Positions 8,961 through 17,038 of a stretch of 64,000 bases of DNA are shown piece by piece (positions within the stretch are counted from its first letter, which is position 1; the number at the start of each line of letters is the position of its first letter). The notes under the pieces are model-generated. The model did no database searches, had not been told where the DNA came from, and was given only the letters and a program-made list of their open reading frames with translations. A program made the position numbers and the translations under genes. The DNA comes from Pseudomonadota bacterium (GTDB lineage Bacteria > Pseudomonadota > Gammaproteobacteria > Burkholderiales > Burkholderiaceae_C). Location: positions 124,001-188,000 of the forward strand of contig JAKOZT010000073.1 of the NCBI GenBank assembly GCA_029779845.1, in the 5' to 3' direction.

Positions 8961-9086
8961 GCCTAACGTTTGAGCTGAGGCGCGAGCGCCAGCGTGGCGC
9001 CCTGGCCGCGAGGTGGATGATAAGAACAAGCGCCTCGCGGCCAGGGTGCCATGCCGGTGCACGTCGGCTCCAGCGAAGGGTTAGGC
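8961..9086. other. Integron attC recombination site (126 bp)
   Basis: The outer boundaries are GCCTAAC (8961-8967, consensus RYYYAAC) and GTTAGGC (9080-9086, consensus GTTRRRY), exact inverse and core sites. Between them the two arms pair along nearly their whole length. The inner stem is 17 of 18 identical (8996-9013 with 9033-9050) around a 19-nt spacer. The pairing GCTG/CAGC next to the outer boxes leaves an unpaired A on the left arm, as in 2L/2R boxes of attC. This is the form read as a folded single strand by integron integrases. No integrase gene is in the window, so it is an isolated site or a cassette remnant. Confidence 0.8.
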
Positions 9087-9096
9087 CACTCAGCCG

Positions 9097-9723
9097 TCAC
9101 AACCCTTCCAGCCCTGTGATCCGGGGCTTGAGCCAGTCTTTCAAGCCCGCCGGAACTGGGCCTTCTTCACTGGACCACAGCTTCTCGAACAGAAAGCCCG
9201 TCAAGCGGTGCTCGCGGACCAGTTCGACGAAGCGGTCTGTGACCAATCGGTTGCTGCCGGGGCGTTGGGGCAGCGTGAATAGCCATTGATCCTTCACGAC
9301 ATCGGGCTTGAAGACAAAGCTTTCAATCGACATAACTTTCTGGCTGCTCTTGAATCGAGTGATCGTCGATTTTTCTTCATCCAGTGCGTCGACCACATTG
9401 GTGATGTAGAAAAGCCAATAAGTCGCTTCGTCGTATTCCAGCTCGATCCATCGTCCCAAACCGCTTAGCAGAGGGGAAATAATGTCTTTGGCGCGTTGGC
9501 TGAAAACTGGATAGCCATTGTAATTGACATTTGAAAAGTCTGCGAGCTTTGCCTTGGAGCCCATCCCCTTAGAGGTAGATCTGCGCTTTACCGCAACTTT
9601 TGGAAAATTGACGAAGAACTCATCCTCTTTTTTGGAATCCATTGGGAATGTCATTCCATTCTTGGTGGAGAACCATATCCATTTCTCTTCAGACCCTTCA
9701 GGTTGCATGTCGTAGACAATCAT
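9097..9723 (-). CDS. Imm11-like (DUF1629) immunity protein
   Basis: 208 residues, soluble, with visibly lower GC than the genome. It starts 15 bp after the toxin stop and is cotranscribed with it. The layout (an N-terminal strand region with MQPEGSEEKWIWF, a central FSNVNYNGYPVFSQRAKDII, then WLFYITNVVDALDEEKS and a final TDRFVELVREHRLTGFLFEK helix) resembles the Imm11 / MXAN_0049 group, in which a late R-F-x-x-L-V-x-x-x-x-LTGF segment is typical. Such proteins accompany AHH-nuclease toxins, which fits the toxin tip upstream. I infer that it neutralises that nuclease. The family call comes from pattern memory and not from a search. Confidence 0.72.
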   Translation of the reverse strand: MIVYDMQPEGSEEKWIWFSTKNGMTFPMDSKKEDEFFVNFPKVAVKRRSTSKGMGSKAKLADFSNVNYNGYPVFSQRAKDIISPLLSGLGRWIELEYDEATYWLFYITNVVDALDEEKSTITRFKSSQKVMSIESFVFKPDVVKDQWLFTLPQRPGSNRLVTDRFVELVREHRLTGFLFEKLWSSEEGPVPAGLKDWLKPRITGLEGL

Positions 9724-9738
9724 TTTTCACACTCGGCG

Positions 9739-12700
9739 TTAAGGGCGTGGCCGGACGCCCGGGAAGTTTCCAGACCTGAGTCTTGCCGCAATATTGAAAA
9801 GGACATCGACTGCGTCATTCGCAGTGCTCACGTCCCTGAACAAATCTATGATCGCTTTGTTGTAAGCATCATTGTTCAAGGTCCGATGGTAAGCCTCCGG
9901 TGCGTCCACAGACGCGCTAGGTCCTGGCAGCCAAACCCCGTTCACCGGGTCATTCAAGTCGATACCCAGGTTGGCCAGCTTCGCACGCACAGCATCCATC
10001 TCTGTGCCTTGTCCGGCTCCAGTGGGCACCACGTGGTGTGGCTCGTATCCTTCGCCCGGCGGGTTGATGCCTGCCTCCCTCATCTTGTCACCAAGAATCT
10101 TGCTGTTGGTCTTGTCGATCAGCAGATCCTCGGCGCTCGGTGGATCCGCTGCCGGCAAGGTCTCAATCCAAGGCGCTGGAATATCAGGCACCTCATACCC
10201 CGGCAAGCTGGTGTCCGGCCGGTCGGCCACGACGGGCGGCGGGCTCGTGTCCTGCGGCGGCGTGGGCACGTAGATCAGTGGCGCCTGCACGGTGCGCAGT
10301 TCTTCCGGCGTGAGCGCCGCCGATTGCAGGGTGTCCGCCAAGCGGGCCACCTGGGCCGGGTCGTATTGGCCACCGTCCAGCCTCAGCCATTGGCCGCTGG
10401 CGTTGCGCACCTCCACATAGCCCATGATCACGTCCGACGCGGGCTTCACCACCCGCAGGTCGTCGCGGATCGGCACCACCGTCTCGCCGCCGCCCAGCGG
10501 CGCGCTGTACAGCGCCAGGCCCAGCACGCCCAGGGCGCGCGCCGCTGCCGCCAGTTCGGCTGCAGCGCCCGCGGCCGCACCGAAGCCGATCTCGCCCGCA
10601 CCTGCAGGCACCGCCAGCAGCGTCAGCGCGCTGGCCAGGCGCAGCGTGTCGCCGCTGCTGCCCTGGGGCAGCACCACGCCCTGCACGCCGTTGCTCACCA
10701 AGGTCTGGCCCGGCGGCACCAGCACCGTGTAGTCGTCTCGGCGCTGCGCCTCGGCCCAGCTCACCAGTTGGAGCTGACCGGCCGCGTCGCGCACCAAGGC
10801 GTTGTTGGCGCCCACGGTGACGGTGTACTGCCCCGCGCTGTCGCTGCTGTAGCGGAAGGTCTCTTCATCGCCGACGTACAGCGCGCGCTCGACCACCTGG
10901 CCACTGTCGTCGCGGCGGCTCCAGTCCAGTTCGCGGCGGGCGCCAATGGCCGCCTGTTGGTCGGCCGGCGCTTCGTCCGCCGTCGACGGCTGGGCTGCGG
11001 TGCTCTCGTCAGGCGGAGCTGGATCTTGCGTGGGCGCAGGCGTGGGCGCAGCGGCCACGCCCGGCTCGTCGAGGTGGCTGCCGTTTTCGTCGAGCCGGGT
11101 GGGGGCGGTTGCGGCGGGCTCGGGGGCCTCGGGTTCGATCATCGGGCCCGTGGCCTGATCACTCTGAACATCCGCCCCATTGCGGTAGTCCTGCTCTGAC
11201 CACGAACCTTCACCTTGAGTCGGCTGCATCGTGTCAACGAAAGTCGCCGAAGGCAGCGGCTCCGCCTCCGGCATGGCCGCCCTCAGCGTATCGCCGAGGA
11301 AGGCGTTCGCGAAGGCGTAGTTCGGATCGTCCGGGTTGCCCGCCGCCGTGATCGCCGAGGTGAGAACGCGCGCGAAACCGCGCGCGGCGAAGGCCTCGCC
11401 GGCGCTCATCGACTGGTCGGCCACCGCCTGGCTGATGCCTTGCTCGAGCTGCTGTCCGGTCAGCTGCGCCAGGCTGCTGGCCAGGCTGGACAGCGCGCCC
11501 TCCTCGAAGCGCCCGCCCAGCAGCGCCTGGATGCCGCCTTGCAGCGTCGCGCGGCCGAGCACGCCGCCGATGCTGTCCAGCGGGCCGAACGAGCCGCCCA
11601 GCCCGCCGGTGATGGCCCCGGCCAGCGCGCCGCGCAGCACGTTCTTGAGCGAAAAGTTGCCGTTGACGATGCCGCTGGCCATCGAGGTGACCGCGCCCAT
11701 CGTGGCGGCACCGGCCGCCGCGCCCAGGGCCGCCGCGACGCCGGCGCTGGCGCCGGCACCGCTGGCGGCCGCCGTGGTGGCGCCGGCGACGTAGCTGCCG
11801 AGCCCGGCGGTGGCGTAGGTGATGCCGGCCACCAGCACGATCTTCACCGCCGTTTCGAACCAGTCGCGGTGCTGGTGGATGTTGCTGTTGGCGGTGGCCC
11901 AGCCGGCGTCGAGGTCGAAGCCGACAGCGCGGTCGTTGTTGAGCCGGGGCGGGCGGTTCAGGTCGATCGACACCAGCTCGCGGTGGATCATGCGGCCGCC
12001 GCCGATGTCGGAGGCCATCCAGGCGGGGTTGTCGAAGGTGATCGTGCCGGCGACGCGCTGGCCGGATTCGTCGGTGCCGAAGCTGGTGTGGCTCTGGCCG
12101 TAGAAGCTGGCGAAGGCCTGCTGGGCCAGGCCGTCTTGCTGCAGGTACCAGGCGGTGAAGCGGTCGGGGTCGAAGCAGCGCTCGGTGAGCGCCTGCGGGC
12201 GGCCGTCCGCGCCGAGCACGATGCCGCTCTCGTCGCGCAGCCAGATGGGCTCGGCGCGGGTGCCGCCGCCTTCGTCGGCGATGGTGATGGTGCGCGGCAG
12301 ATCGACCCAGCCGGGGCCGCCGTTGGCGCGTGCCTCGGTCATCGCGCGGCTGTACTGGTCGCGCACCGACTGCATGGCGCGGTCGAGCCGCGTGAGCTGC
12401 TCGTAGCGCTGCTGGCCGTAGAGCCGCACCTGCTCGCGCGCCAGCGCGCTGGTGGCCGGCTCGACCGGGCCGCCGCCATAGGCGTCGATCAGCGCGCGCA
12501 GCTGCGAGTCGGCCAGGTAGAGGTCGAGCATGCCGAGCTGGGCGGCGTCGCCCATCGCCCGGCCGGGCTGCGGCGGGCCGGCGTTGAGGGCGTGGTCCCG
12601 GGTGGCCAGAGTCCAGATCTCGGGGTGCTGCGCGAGCAGCCTCGCCGTGTCGGTGTCGTAGAGCTCGGCCAGCGCCGCCAGCGGCGCGCCGCCGCGGGCG

Positions 12701-13278
12701 CGGTAGTCGGCGGCGAAGGCCTCTTCGTCGAACTCGAACCAGTGGCCGGCGGGGCGGGTCAGCGGACCGCTTTCGTCCCAGCCGATCACCTCGGGCGGTG
12801 CGGCGGGGTCGGCGACGAAGACGGCCGGGCGGCCGCTGAGCGTCAGCCGCTGGCCGCTCTCGTCGGTGTACGTCTGCGCATTCGTCCAGCCGGTGCCGCC
12901 GACCGTGGCGCGGGCGGCGTTGCGCGCGGCTTCGTAGTCGCTGCGCACGGCGCTCAGCGCGGCCTCGCGCTGCTGCAGCCAGGCGGGGTCGACGGCGGGC
13001 TCGCCGACGTAGGTGGCCGCGGGCGCGGGCAGGGGCGTGGGGGCCGGTGTCTGCGTCGCGACCGGCGCAGCGGGGGCCGGCGTCGGGGTGGGCGTGCGTG
13101 AGGGCGTGTCCAGCGCTCGCAAGGGCGCCAGCGGCAGGCGCTTGCGCAGATCCACGAACGACTCGGCCTCCTCGGGCGATGGGGAGGATTCGGGCGAGGC
13201 CGGTTCGTCCTGCGCCGGCTCCGGCTCCAGCGCAGCGCCGCCGAGGCGGGTGAATTGCGGCAACAGGCCGTTGATCAT
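9739..13278 (-). CDS. Polymorphic toxin with C-terminal AHH-type HNH/EndoVII nuclease domain
   Basis: 1179 residues from ATG 13278, preceded by AAGGAA. Residues 20-95 form a Pro/Ala/Thr-rich linker. Residues 103-195 and 299-380 are two diverged copies of one module (a helix of the AVRSDYEAAR / SVRDQYSRAM type, then G-x-GW, a beta region and a DESG turn). Residues 475-600 are hydrophobic and Gly/Ala-rich, like the glycine-rich core of DUF637-type toxins. Another Pro-rich stretch spans 680-780. The last 125 residues are the tip: PHHVVPTGAG (His1081-1082), DPVNGVWLP and YHRTLNN give the His-His...Asn...His set of AHH nucleases. There is no signal peptide, PAAR, VgrG or FHA part, so the export route is unknown. 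The 3' third is AT-richer, as in exchangeable tips. Confidence 0.8.
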   Translation of the reverse strand: MINGLLPQFTRLGGAALEPEPAQDEPASPESSPSPEEAESFVDLRKRLPLAPLRALDTPSRTPTPTPAPAAPVATQTPAPTPLPAPAATYVGEPAVDPAWLQQREAALSAVRSDYEAARNAARATVGGTGWTNAQTYTDESGQRLTLSGRPAVFVADPAAPPEVIGWDESGPLTRPAGHWFEFDEEAFAADYRARGGAPLAALAELYDTDTARLLAQHPEIWTLATRDHALNAGPPQPGRAMGDAAQLGMLDLYLADSQLRALIDAYGGGPVEPATSALAREQVRLYGQQRYEQLTRLDRAMQSVRDQYSRAMTEARANGGPGWVDLPRTITIADEGGGTRAEPIWLRDESGIVLGADGRPQALTERCFDPDRFTAWYLQQDGLAQQAFASFYGQSHTSFGTDESGQRVAGTITFDNPAWMASDIGGGRMIHRELVSIDLNRPPRLNNDRAVGFDLDAGWATANSNIHQHRDWFETAVKIVLVAGITYATAGLGSYVAGATTAAASGAGASAGVAAALGAAAGAATMGAVTSMASGIVNGNFSLKNVLRGALAGAITGGLGGSFGPLDSIGGVLGRATLQGGIQALLGGRFEEGALSSLASSLAQLTGQQLEQGISQAVADQSMSAGEAFAARGFARVLTSAITAAGNPDDPNYAFANAFLGDTLRAAMPEAEPLPSATFVDTMQPTQGEGSWSEQDYRNGADVQSDQATGPMIEPEAPEPAATAPTRLDENGSHLDEPGVAAAPTPAPTQDPAPPDESTAAQPSTADEAPADQQAAIGARRELDWSRRDDSGQVVERALYVGDEETFRYSSDSAGQYTVTVGANNALVRDAAGQLQLVSWAEAQRRDDYTVLVPPGQTLVSNGVQGVVLPQGSSGDTLRLASALTLLAVPAGAGEIGFGAAAGAAAELAAAARALGVLGLALYSAPLGGGETVVPIRDDLRVVKPASDVIMGYVEVRNASGQWLRLDGGQYDPAQVARLADTLQSAALTPEELRTVQAPLIYVPTPPQDTSPPPVVADRPDTSLPGYEVPDIPAPWIETLPAADPPSAEDLLIDKTNSKILGDKMREAGINPPGEGYEPHHVVPTGAGQGTEMDAVRAKLANLGIDLNDPVNGVWLPGPSASVDAPEAYHRTLNNDAYNKAIIDLFRDVSTANDAVDVLFNIAARLRSGNFPGVRPRP

Positions 13279-13303
13279 GGTGTGTTCCTTCCCTGCTCGT
13301 GAT

Positions 13304-13996
13304 TCAGTGTTCGGCCGGCCACGCGCCGGCGGGCCCGGCGGCGCGGGCCTGCGCGCGGGCAATGGCCCGCCGCAGGCCATCGGCGATGGCCTCGCGGTCG
13401 ATCGCGGCATCGGCCAGCCGGTGCGCCTGAGCCGCGGTGGCGACGGCGGCCGCGGCGGCGAAGCGCTCGCGCCGCAGCCGGGCGATCAGCGGGGGGCTGG
13501 TCGCCTCGGCCTCGCTGTCCCAGCTGGCGCGCGGGCGGTGCAGTTCGAAGCCCTCGGCGAGCATGCCGGCCAGCCGCGGTGCGCCGTCGTAGACCTGCGT
13601 GACGACGCTGCCCGGCGGCGCGTCGACGAAGGCCGCGAGATAGGTCTGCCGCAGCAGGCCGGAGCCGCCCTGGCGGCGCAGTTGCGGGTGCGAGGCCGAG
13701 CGCGACAGCACCAGCACAGGCGGCGCGAGCTCGAGGCCGGCGAGCGAGTGCTCGATCATCCGCTCGGCCGCCGCGGCGTCGCTCAGCACGGTCAGCCGCA
13801 CGCTGCTGGCGAGCCGGCTGTCCGTATCGCGCAGGGCGAGCACGCAGGAATCGTCGTCGACCGGACCCCAGTGCAACCGCGCCTCGTCGCGCCAGCGGAA
13901 CTCGCGCGCCGCGCGATAAGCCTCGATGCGCAGCGCCGCCACCGCGGCGGCGTCGGCCCGGCTCGCCAGGCTCAGGTGCCAGTGCGGCCGGTTCAT
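13304..13996 (-). CDS. GNAT-fold acyltransferase-like protein
   Basis: 230 residues. The centre shows a GNAT motif A: a strand PPVLVLSRSASHP followed by RRQGGSGLLRQTYLAAFVD, where RQGGSG fits the acyl-CoA pyrophosphate loop R-x-x-G-x-G. The C-terminal 70 residues are Ala/Arg-rich helices. The start overlaps the stop of the ATP-grasp gene (ATGA) and the stop is 25 bp before the toxin start, so all three are likely one transcript. Possible roles are acylating the toxin before export, as the GNAT-like HlyC does for RTX toxins, or making a peptide or amide product with the ATP-grasp partner. Both are inference. Confidence 0.65.
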   Translation of the reverse strand: MNRPHWHLSLASRADAAAVAALRIEAYRAAREFRWRDEARLHWGPVDDDSCVLALRDTDSRLASSVRLTVLSDAAAAERMIEHSLAGLELAPPVLVLSRSASHPQLRRQGGSGLLRQTYLAAFVDAPPGSVVTQVYDGAPRLAGMLAEGFELHRPRASWDSEAEATSPPLIARLRRERFAAAAAVATAAQAHRLADAAIDREAIADGLRRAIARAQARAAGPAGAWPAEH

Positions 13997-15018
13997 CGCG
14001 GCTCGACTCCGAACAGGTCGTCGAGCATCTGTGCATAGGCGTCGGGGTGGCCCTGCGGGTTGCTGTTGACCTCGAGGAAACACGGCCGGTCGTCGGCGTC
14101 GACGATGGCGTCGAGCACGAACGCCGCCCGGTAGCCTGCCGGCCCCGGCACGCACGGCCAGAAGCGCCGGCCCGCCTCGCGGAAGCGTTCGACGAGCGCG
14201 CTGCCGGCCTCGCGCGGCAGGCGGTTCGCGTTGGCGTAGACCGTCGGGTTGAAGGGCGAGACGTAACGGTAGTCGCAGACGATGCGCCGGCCGGCCGCCG
14301 GCACGTCGCCGGGGGCGACGCCCTGCAGCGCGGCGATGCTCGCGAAGTCGGCCGGTAGCTCGGCGCCCTGGCGGCGCAGCAGCGCCTCGTAGGTGCTGCA
14401 GCCGTCGCCGGCGACGCCGGGCATGTCGAAGACCTCCAGCACCGTCAGCCGCCCGCTCCAGTACCAGGCGCGCGCGATGCGGCCCCAGACAAAGGCTTCG
14501 GCGAACTCACCCTCGGCCAGGTTCAGCGTTGCCGCCCGCTCGGGCGGATACGGCCCGTGCATGCCAATGCCGAAGGCGCCGCGCTCGCGCTTGACGAGGA
14601 AGGGCGCGTCGATGAGGCCCGGCTCGCTCCAGCCGCGCGGCACCGGCAGGCCGGCCTCGGCGGCAACGGTTTTGAAGCGCCGCTTGCTCAGCGACACGTC
14701 CCACGCTTGCGGGCCATAGGGCAGCCAGCCGACGAAGGCCATCGCATGCGCGTCGGGCACGTCGAAGTAGACGAAGTTCGGCCCGCCGCGGCGGCCGGCG
14801 AACTGCGGCTGCAGGCGCAGCGTGCGGCCGTCCAGGCGCAGCGTCAGCGAGCAGTCGACCGCGTCGATCCGGCTCTCGGCAGCGCGCCGCGTCGCCCAGG
14901 CGCCGATCGCCTTGACGTGTTCGAGCAGGTTGGTCTTGAAGCGCGGATCCACAGTCCGCGCAGTGTTCAGGGATGCGCTCGCGCCGGAAAGCTGTGGCGC
15001 TTCCCAGCTGGGAGCCAC
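13993..15018 (-). CDS. ATP-grasp family ligase-like protein
   Basis: 341 residues from GTG 15018; a second GTG at 14952 would remove the first 22. ATP-grasp marks are visible: KRRFKTVAAEAGLPVPRGW (entry to the ATP-binding region), APFLVKRERGAFGIGMHG (lysine strand plus flexible loop) and AFVLDAIVDADDRPCFLEVN followed by SNPQGHPDAY, the E-x-N metal motif. Such enzymes form amide or thioester bonds through acyl phosphates; the substrate is unknown. It overlaps the GNAT gene by 4 bp, a pairing known from amide-bond-forming modification systems. It lies 30 bp after the cdd1-type gene on the same strand. Confidence 0.7.
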   Translation of the reverse strand: MAPSWEAPQLSGASASLNTARTVDPRFKTNLLEHVKAIGAWATRRAAESRIDAVDCSLTLRLDGRTLRLQPQFAGRRGGPNFVYFDVPDAHAMAFVGWLPYGPQAWDVSLSKRRFKTVAAEAGLPVPRGWSEPGLIDAPFLVKRERGAFGIGMHGPYPPERAATLNLAEGEFAEAFVWGRIARAWYWSGRLTVLEVFDMPGVAGDGCSTYEALLRRQGAELPADFASIAALQGVAPGDVPAAGRRIVCDYRYVSPFNPTVYANANRLPREAGSALVERFREAGRRFWPCVPGPAGYRAAFVLDAIVDADDRPCFLEVNSNPQGHPDAYAQMLDDLFGVEPR

Positions 15019-15031
15019 CCTAGCTGGGAGC
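15002..15031. repeat. Palindrome plus direct repeat at the start of the ATP-grasp gene
   Basis: A 12-bp perfect palindrome TCCCAGCTGGGA lies at 15002-15013. AGCTGGGAGC occurs at 15006-15015 and again at 15022-15031, two turns apart in phase (16 bp). On the minus strand the copies can also fold as CCCAGCT...AGCTGGG with a 12-nt loop. No T-run follows, so it is not an intrinsic terminator. It could be an operator or attenuator at the boundary between the lexA operon and the toxin run, which would favour GTG 14952 as the start. Confidence 0.4.
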
Positions 15032-15048
15032 GGTTCTTACCGGCGGAG

Positions 15049-15360
15049 CTAGACCTGCCCGAACAAGGCCTTGCGCTGCGCCGTGTAGCTCCACCACGGC
15101 GCGGCCGGCGCGCCGCGCATGAAGTCGGTGGCGGCCATGAAGGTGTCGAGCACGCACGGGTCCTGACGCTGGCCGGTGGCGGCGCACAGCTTCTGGTAGA
15201 GCACGAAGGGGTCCTTGCCGCGCAGTTCGGCCGGCGTGCGGATGCCGATCAGGCGCAGGTCGGCCGCCAGCGCCGGGCCGATGTTGGGCAACTGCTCCAG
15301 GCGCTCGCATTCCTCGGCCGTGCTGGCCTTGGGCGACTTGATGGTCGTGGCCGAGCCCAT
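15049..15360 (-). CDS. Cdd1-type helix-hairpin-helix protein
   Basis: 103 residues with a clear helix-hairpin-helix core (LEQLPNIGPALAADLRLIGI, about residues 21-40), followed by LRGKDPFVLYQKLCAATGQR and a C-terminal FMRGAPAAPWWSY segment. This matches the Cdd1 / PF11731 group, often annotated as mitomycin-resistance-like protein. The HhH part suggests DNA binding. It starts 1 bp after the lexA stop, so it is in the lexA operon and should be induced by DNA damage. That fits a repair-related role, but no activity is shown by the sequence. Confidence 0.8.
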   Translation of the reverse strand: MGSATTIKSPKASTAEECERLEQLPNIGPALAADLRLIGIRTPAELRGKDPFVLYQKLCAATGQRQDPCVLDTFMAATDFMRGAPAAPWWSYTAQRKALFGQV

Positions 15361-15361
15361 C

Positions 15362-16039
15362 TCACATCAGCATGTTGTTGCGGATCAGGCCGACCGCCAG
15401 GCCTTCCAGCTCGAAATCTTCCTGACCCGGGTGCACGACGATGGTCTGGAAATCCGGGTTCTCGGGGATCAGCTCGACGCCAGTGCGTGTGCGGCGGAAG
15501 CGCTTGACGGTGACCTCGTCGCCCAGCCGCGCGACGACGATCTGGCCGTTCTTCGCCTCCTTGGCCTTCTGCACCGCGAGCAGGTCGCCATCCATGATGC
15601 CGGCGTCGCGCATGCTCATGCCGCGCACCTTGAGCAGGTAGTCGGGCTGGCGCGGGAACATGCTGGCCTCGACGATGTAGGTCTGGTCGATGTGCTCCTG
15701 CGCCAGGATCGGCGAGCCCGCCGCGACGCGGCCCACCAGCGGCAGTGACAGCTGCGCGAGGCTGGGCAGCGGCAGGCTGAACTGCTTGACGCGCGATTCG
15801 GCCAGCGCGCGCAATGTGTCAGACTTCAAGCGGATGCCGCGCGAGGTGCCGCCCACCAGCTCGATGACGCCCTTGCGCGCCAGGGCTTGCAGGTGCTCCT
15901 CGGCGGCGTTGGCCGACTTGAAGCCGAGTTCGGCGGCGATCTCGGCGCGCGTGGGCGGGGCGCCGGTGCGTTCGATGGCGCTTTGCACCAGATCGAGGAT
16001 CTGCTGCTGGCGGTCGGTGAGTTTGGGCTTCTCCTGCAC
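15362..16039 (-). CDS. lexA: SOS repressor LexA
   Basis: 225 residues from GTG 16039, with AAGGAGA six bases upstream. The N-terminal winged helix spans residues 1-70 ([20 protein letters not shown] as recognition region). The autocleavage site is Ala107-Gly108 in GRVAAGSPI, and the catalytic dyad is Ser142 in RGMSMRDAG and Lys179 in EVTVKRF. LexA represses DNA-damage genes until RecA filaments trigger its self-cleavage. Two box-like palindromes lie 17-51 bp upstream, so it is probably autoregulated. It heads an operon with the Cdd1-type gene and perhaps the toxin run beyond. Confidence 0.97.
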   Translation of the reverse strand: MQEKPKLTDRQQQILDLVQSAIERTGAPPTRAEIAAELGFKSANAAEEHLQALARKGVIELVGGTSRGIRLKSDTLRALAESRVKQFSLPLPSLAQLSLPLVGRVAAGSPILAQEHIDQTYIVEASMFPRQPDYLLKVRGMSMRDAGIMDGDLLAVQKAKEAKNGQIVVARLGDEVTVKRFRRTRTGVELIPENPDFQTIVVHPGQEDFELEGLAVGLIRNNMLM

Positions 16040-16055
16040 GGGCTCTCCTTGGGCG

Positions 16056-16090
16056 CTGGATGCATGTCCAGCACCTGTATTTTCATCCAG
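16056..16090. promoter_or_regulatory. Two putative LexA boxes between lexA and the asparaginase gene
   Basis: CTGGATGCATGTCCAG (16056-16071) and CTGTATTTTCATCCAG (16075-16090) both show the CTG-N10-CAG spacing of the LexA operator consensus CTGT-N8-ACAG, with one changed base in one or both half-sites. Their placement directly before lexA and their pairing resemble the double operator of other lexA genes. They would also cover the promoter of the divergent asparaginase gene. Confidence 0.65.
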
Positions 16091-16102
16091 TTTGTGAATC
16101 CA

Positions 16103-17038
16103 ATGCAAGACACCGCATCCACCGTGGCCGTGCTCGCCACCGGCGGCACCATCGCCGGCACTGCCGCCAGCGCCACCGACAACATCGGCTACAGCGCCGC
16201 GCAGCTGGGCGTGCAGGCCTTGCTCGACGCCGTGCCGGCGCTGGCCGGACAGCCGCTGGTCACCGAGCAGGTGGCACAGCTCGACAGCAAGGACATGAGC
16301 CACGAGGTGTGGGCGGCGCTGGCGCAGCGCGTGGCACACCACCTCGCGCAGCCCGACATCGCCGGCGTGGTGATCACGCACGGCACCGACACGCTGGAAG
16401 AAACCGCCTACCTGCTGCAGCGCCTGCTCGCACCGGCCAAGCCGGTGGTGCTGACCGCGGCGATGCGCCCGGCCACCTCGCTGCTGCGCGACGGGCCGCA
16501 GAACCTGCTCGATGCGGTGGCGCTGGCGCGCGAGAGCGGCGCGCGCGGCGTGATGGCCGTGCTGGCCGGCACGGTGCATTCGGCGCTCGACGTGCGCAAG
16601 CTGCACAGCTACCGCCTCGATGCCTTCGGCTCGGGCGATGCCGGGCCGCTGGCCTATGTCGAAGAAGGACGCGTGCGTCGCCTGCGCGACTGGCCGGCGG
16701 GCGAGCCGCTGGGGCTGGATCGCATCGCGCGAGGCGAATGGCCCTGGGTCGAGATCGTCACCAGCCACGCCGGCGCGCGGCCGGAGGCGGTGCGCGCGCT
16801 GGTGGCTGCCGGTGTGCGCGGGCTGGTGGTGGCCGGCACCGGCAACGGCACGCTGCACCATGCGCTGCAGGATGCGCTGCTCGCCGCGCAGGCCGCCGGC
16901 GTCAGCGTGCTGCGCTGCACCCGCTGCCTCGCCGGCCCGGTGCTGACCACCCCCGCCGAGCGTCTGCCCTCGGCGGGCACGCTGACGCCGGCGCAGGCGC
17001 GCATCGAGCTGATGCTGCGCCTGATGGGTGGTGCTTAG
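16103..17038 (+). CDS. Type II asparaginase
   Basis: 311 residues. It hydrolyses L-asparagine to aspartate and ammonia. The first active-site threonine is in [10 protein letters not shown] (Thr16) and the second triad element is [14 protein letters not shown] (about residues 87-100). A charged [15 protein letters not shown] follows, and there is a C-terminal [15 protein letters not shown] domain. No signal peptide is seen, so a cytoplasmic enzyme is likely despite the type II motif layout. It is divergent from lexA. Its stop overlaps the ohr stop by three bases in convergent orientation. Confidence 0.9.
   Translation: MQDTASTVAVLATGGTIAGTAASATDNIGYSAAQLGVQALLDAVPALAGQPLVTEQVAQLDSKDMSHEVWAALAQRVAHHLAQPDIAGVVITHGTDTLEETAYLLQRLLAPAKPVVLTAAMRPATSLLRDGPQNLLDAVALARESGARGVMAVLAGTVHSALDVRKLHSYRLDAFGSGDAGPLAYVEEGRVRRLRDWPAGEPLGLDRIARGEWPWVEIVTSHAGARPEAVRALVAAGVRGLVVAGTGNGTLHHALQDALLAAQAAGVSVLRCTRCLAGPVLTTPAERLPSAGTLTPAQARIELMLRLMGGA

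Noticed and set aside
8996..9050. The strong hairpin after the immunity gene as a terminator
   Set aside because: There is no T-run, and the hairpin is the centre of a longer palindrome with exact attC boundary boxes, so attC explains it better.
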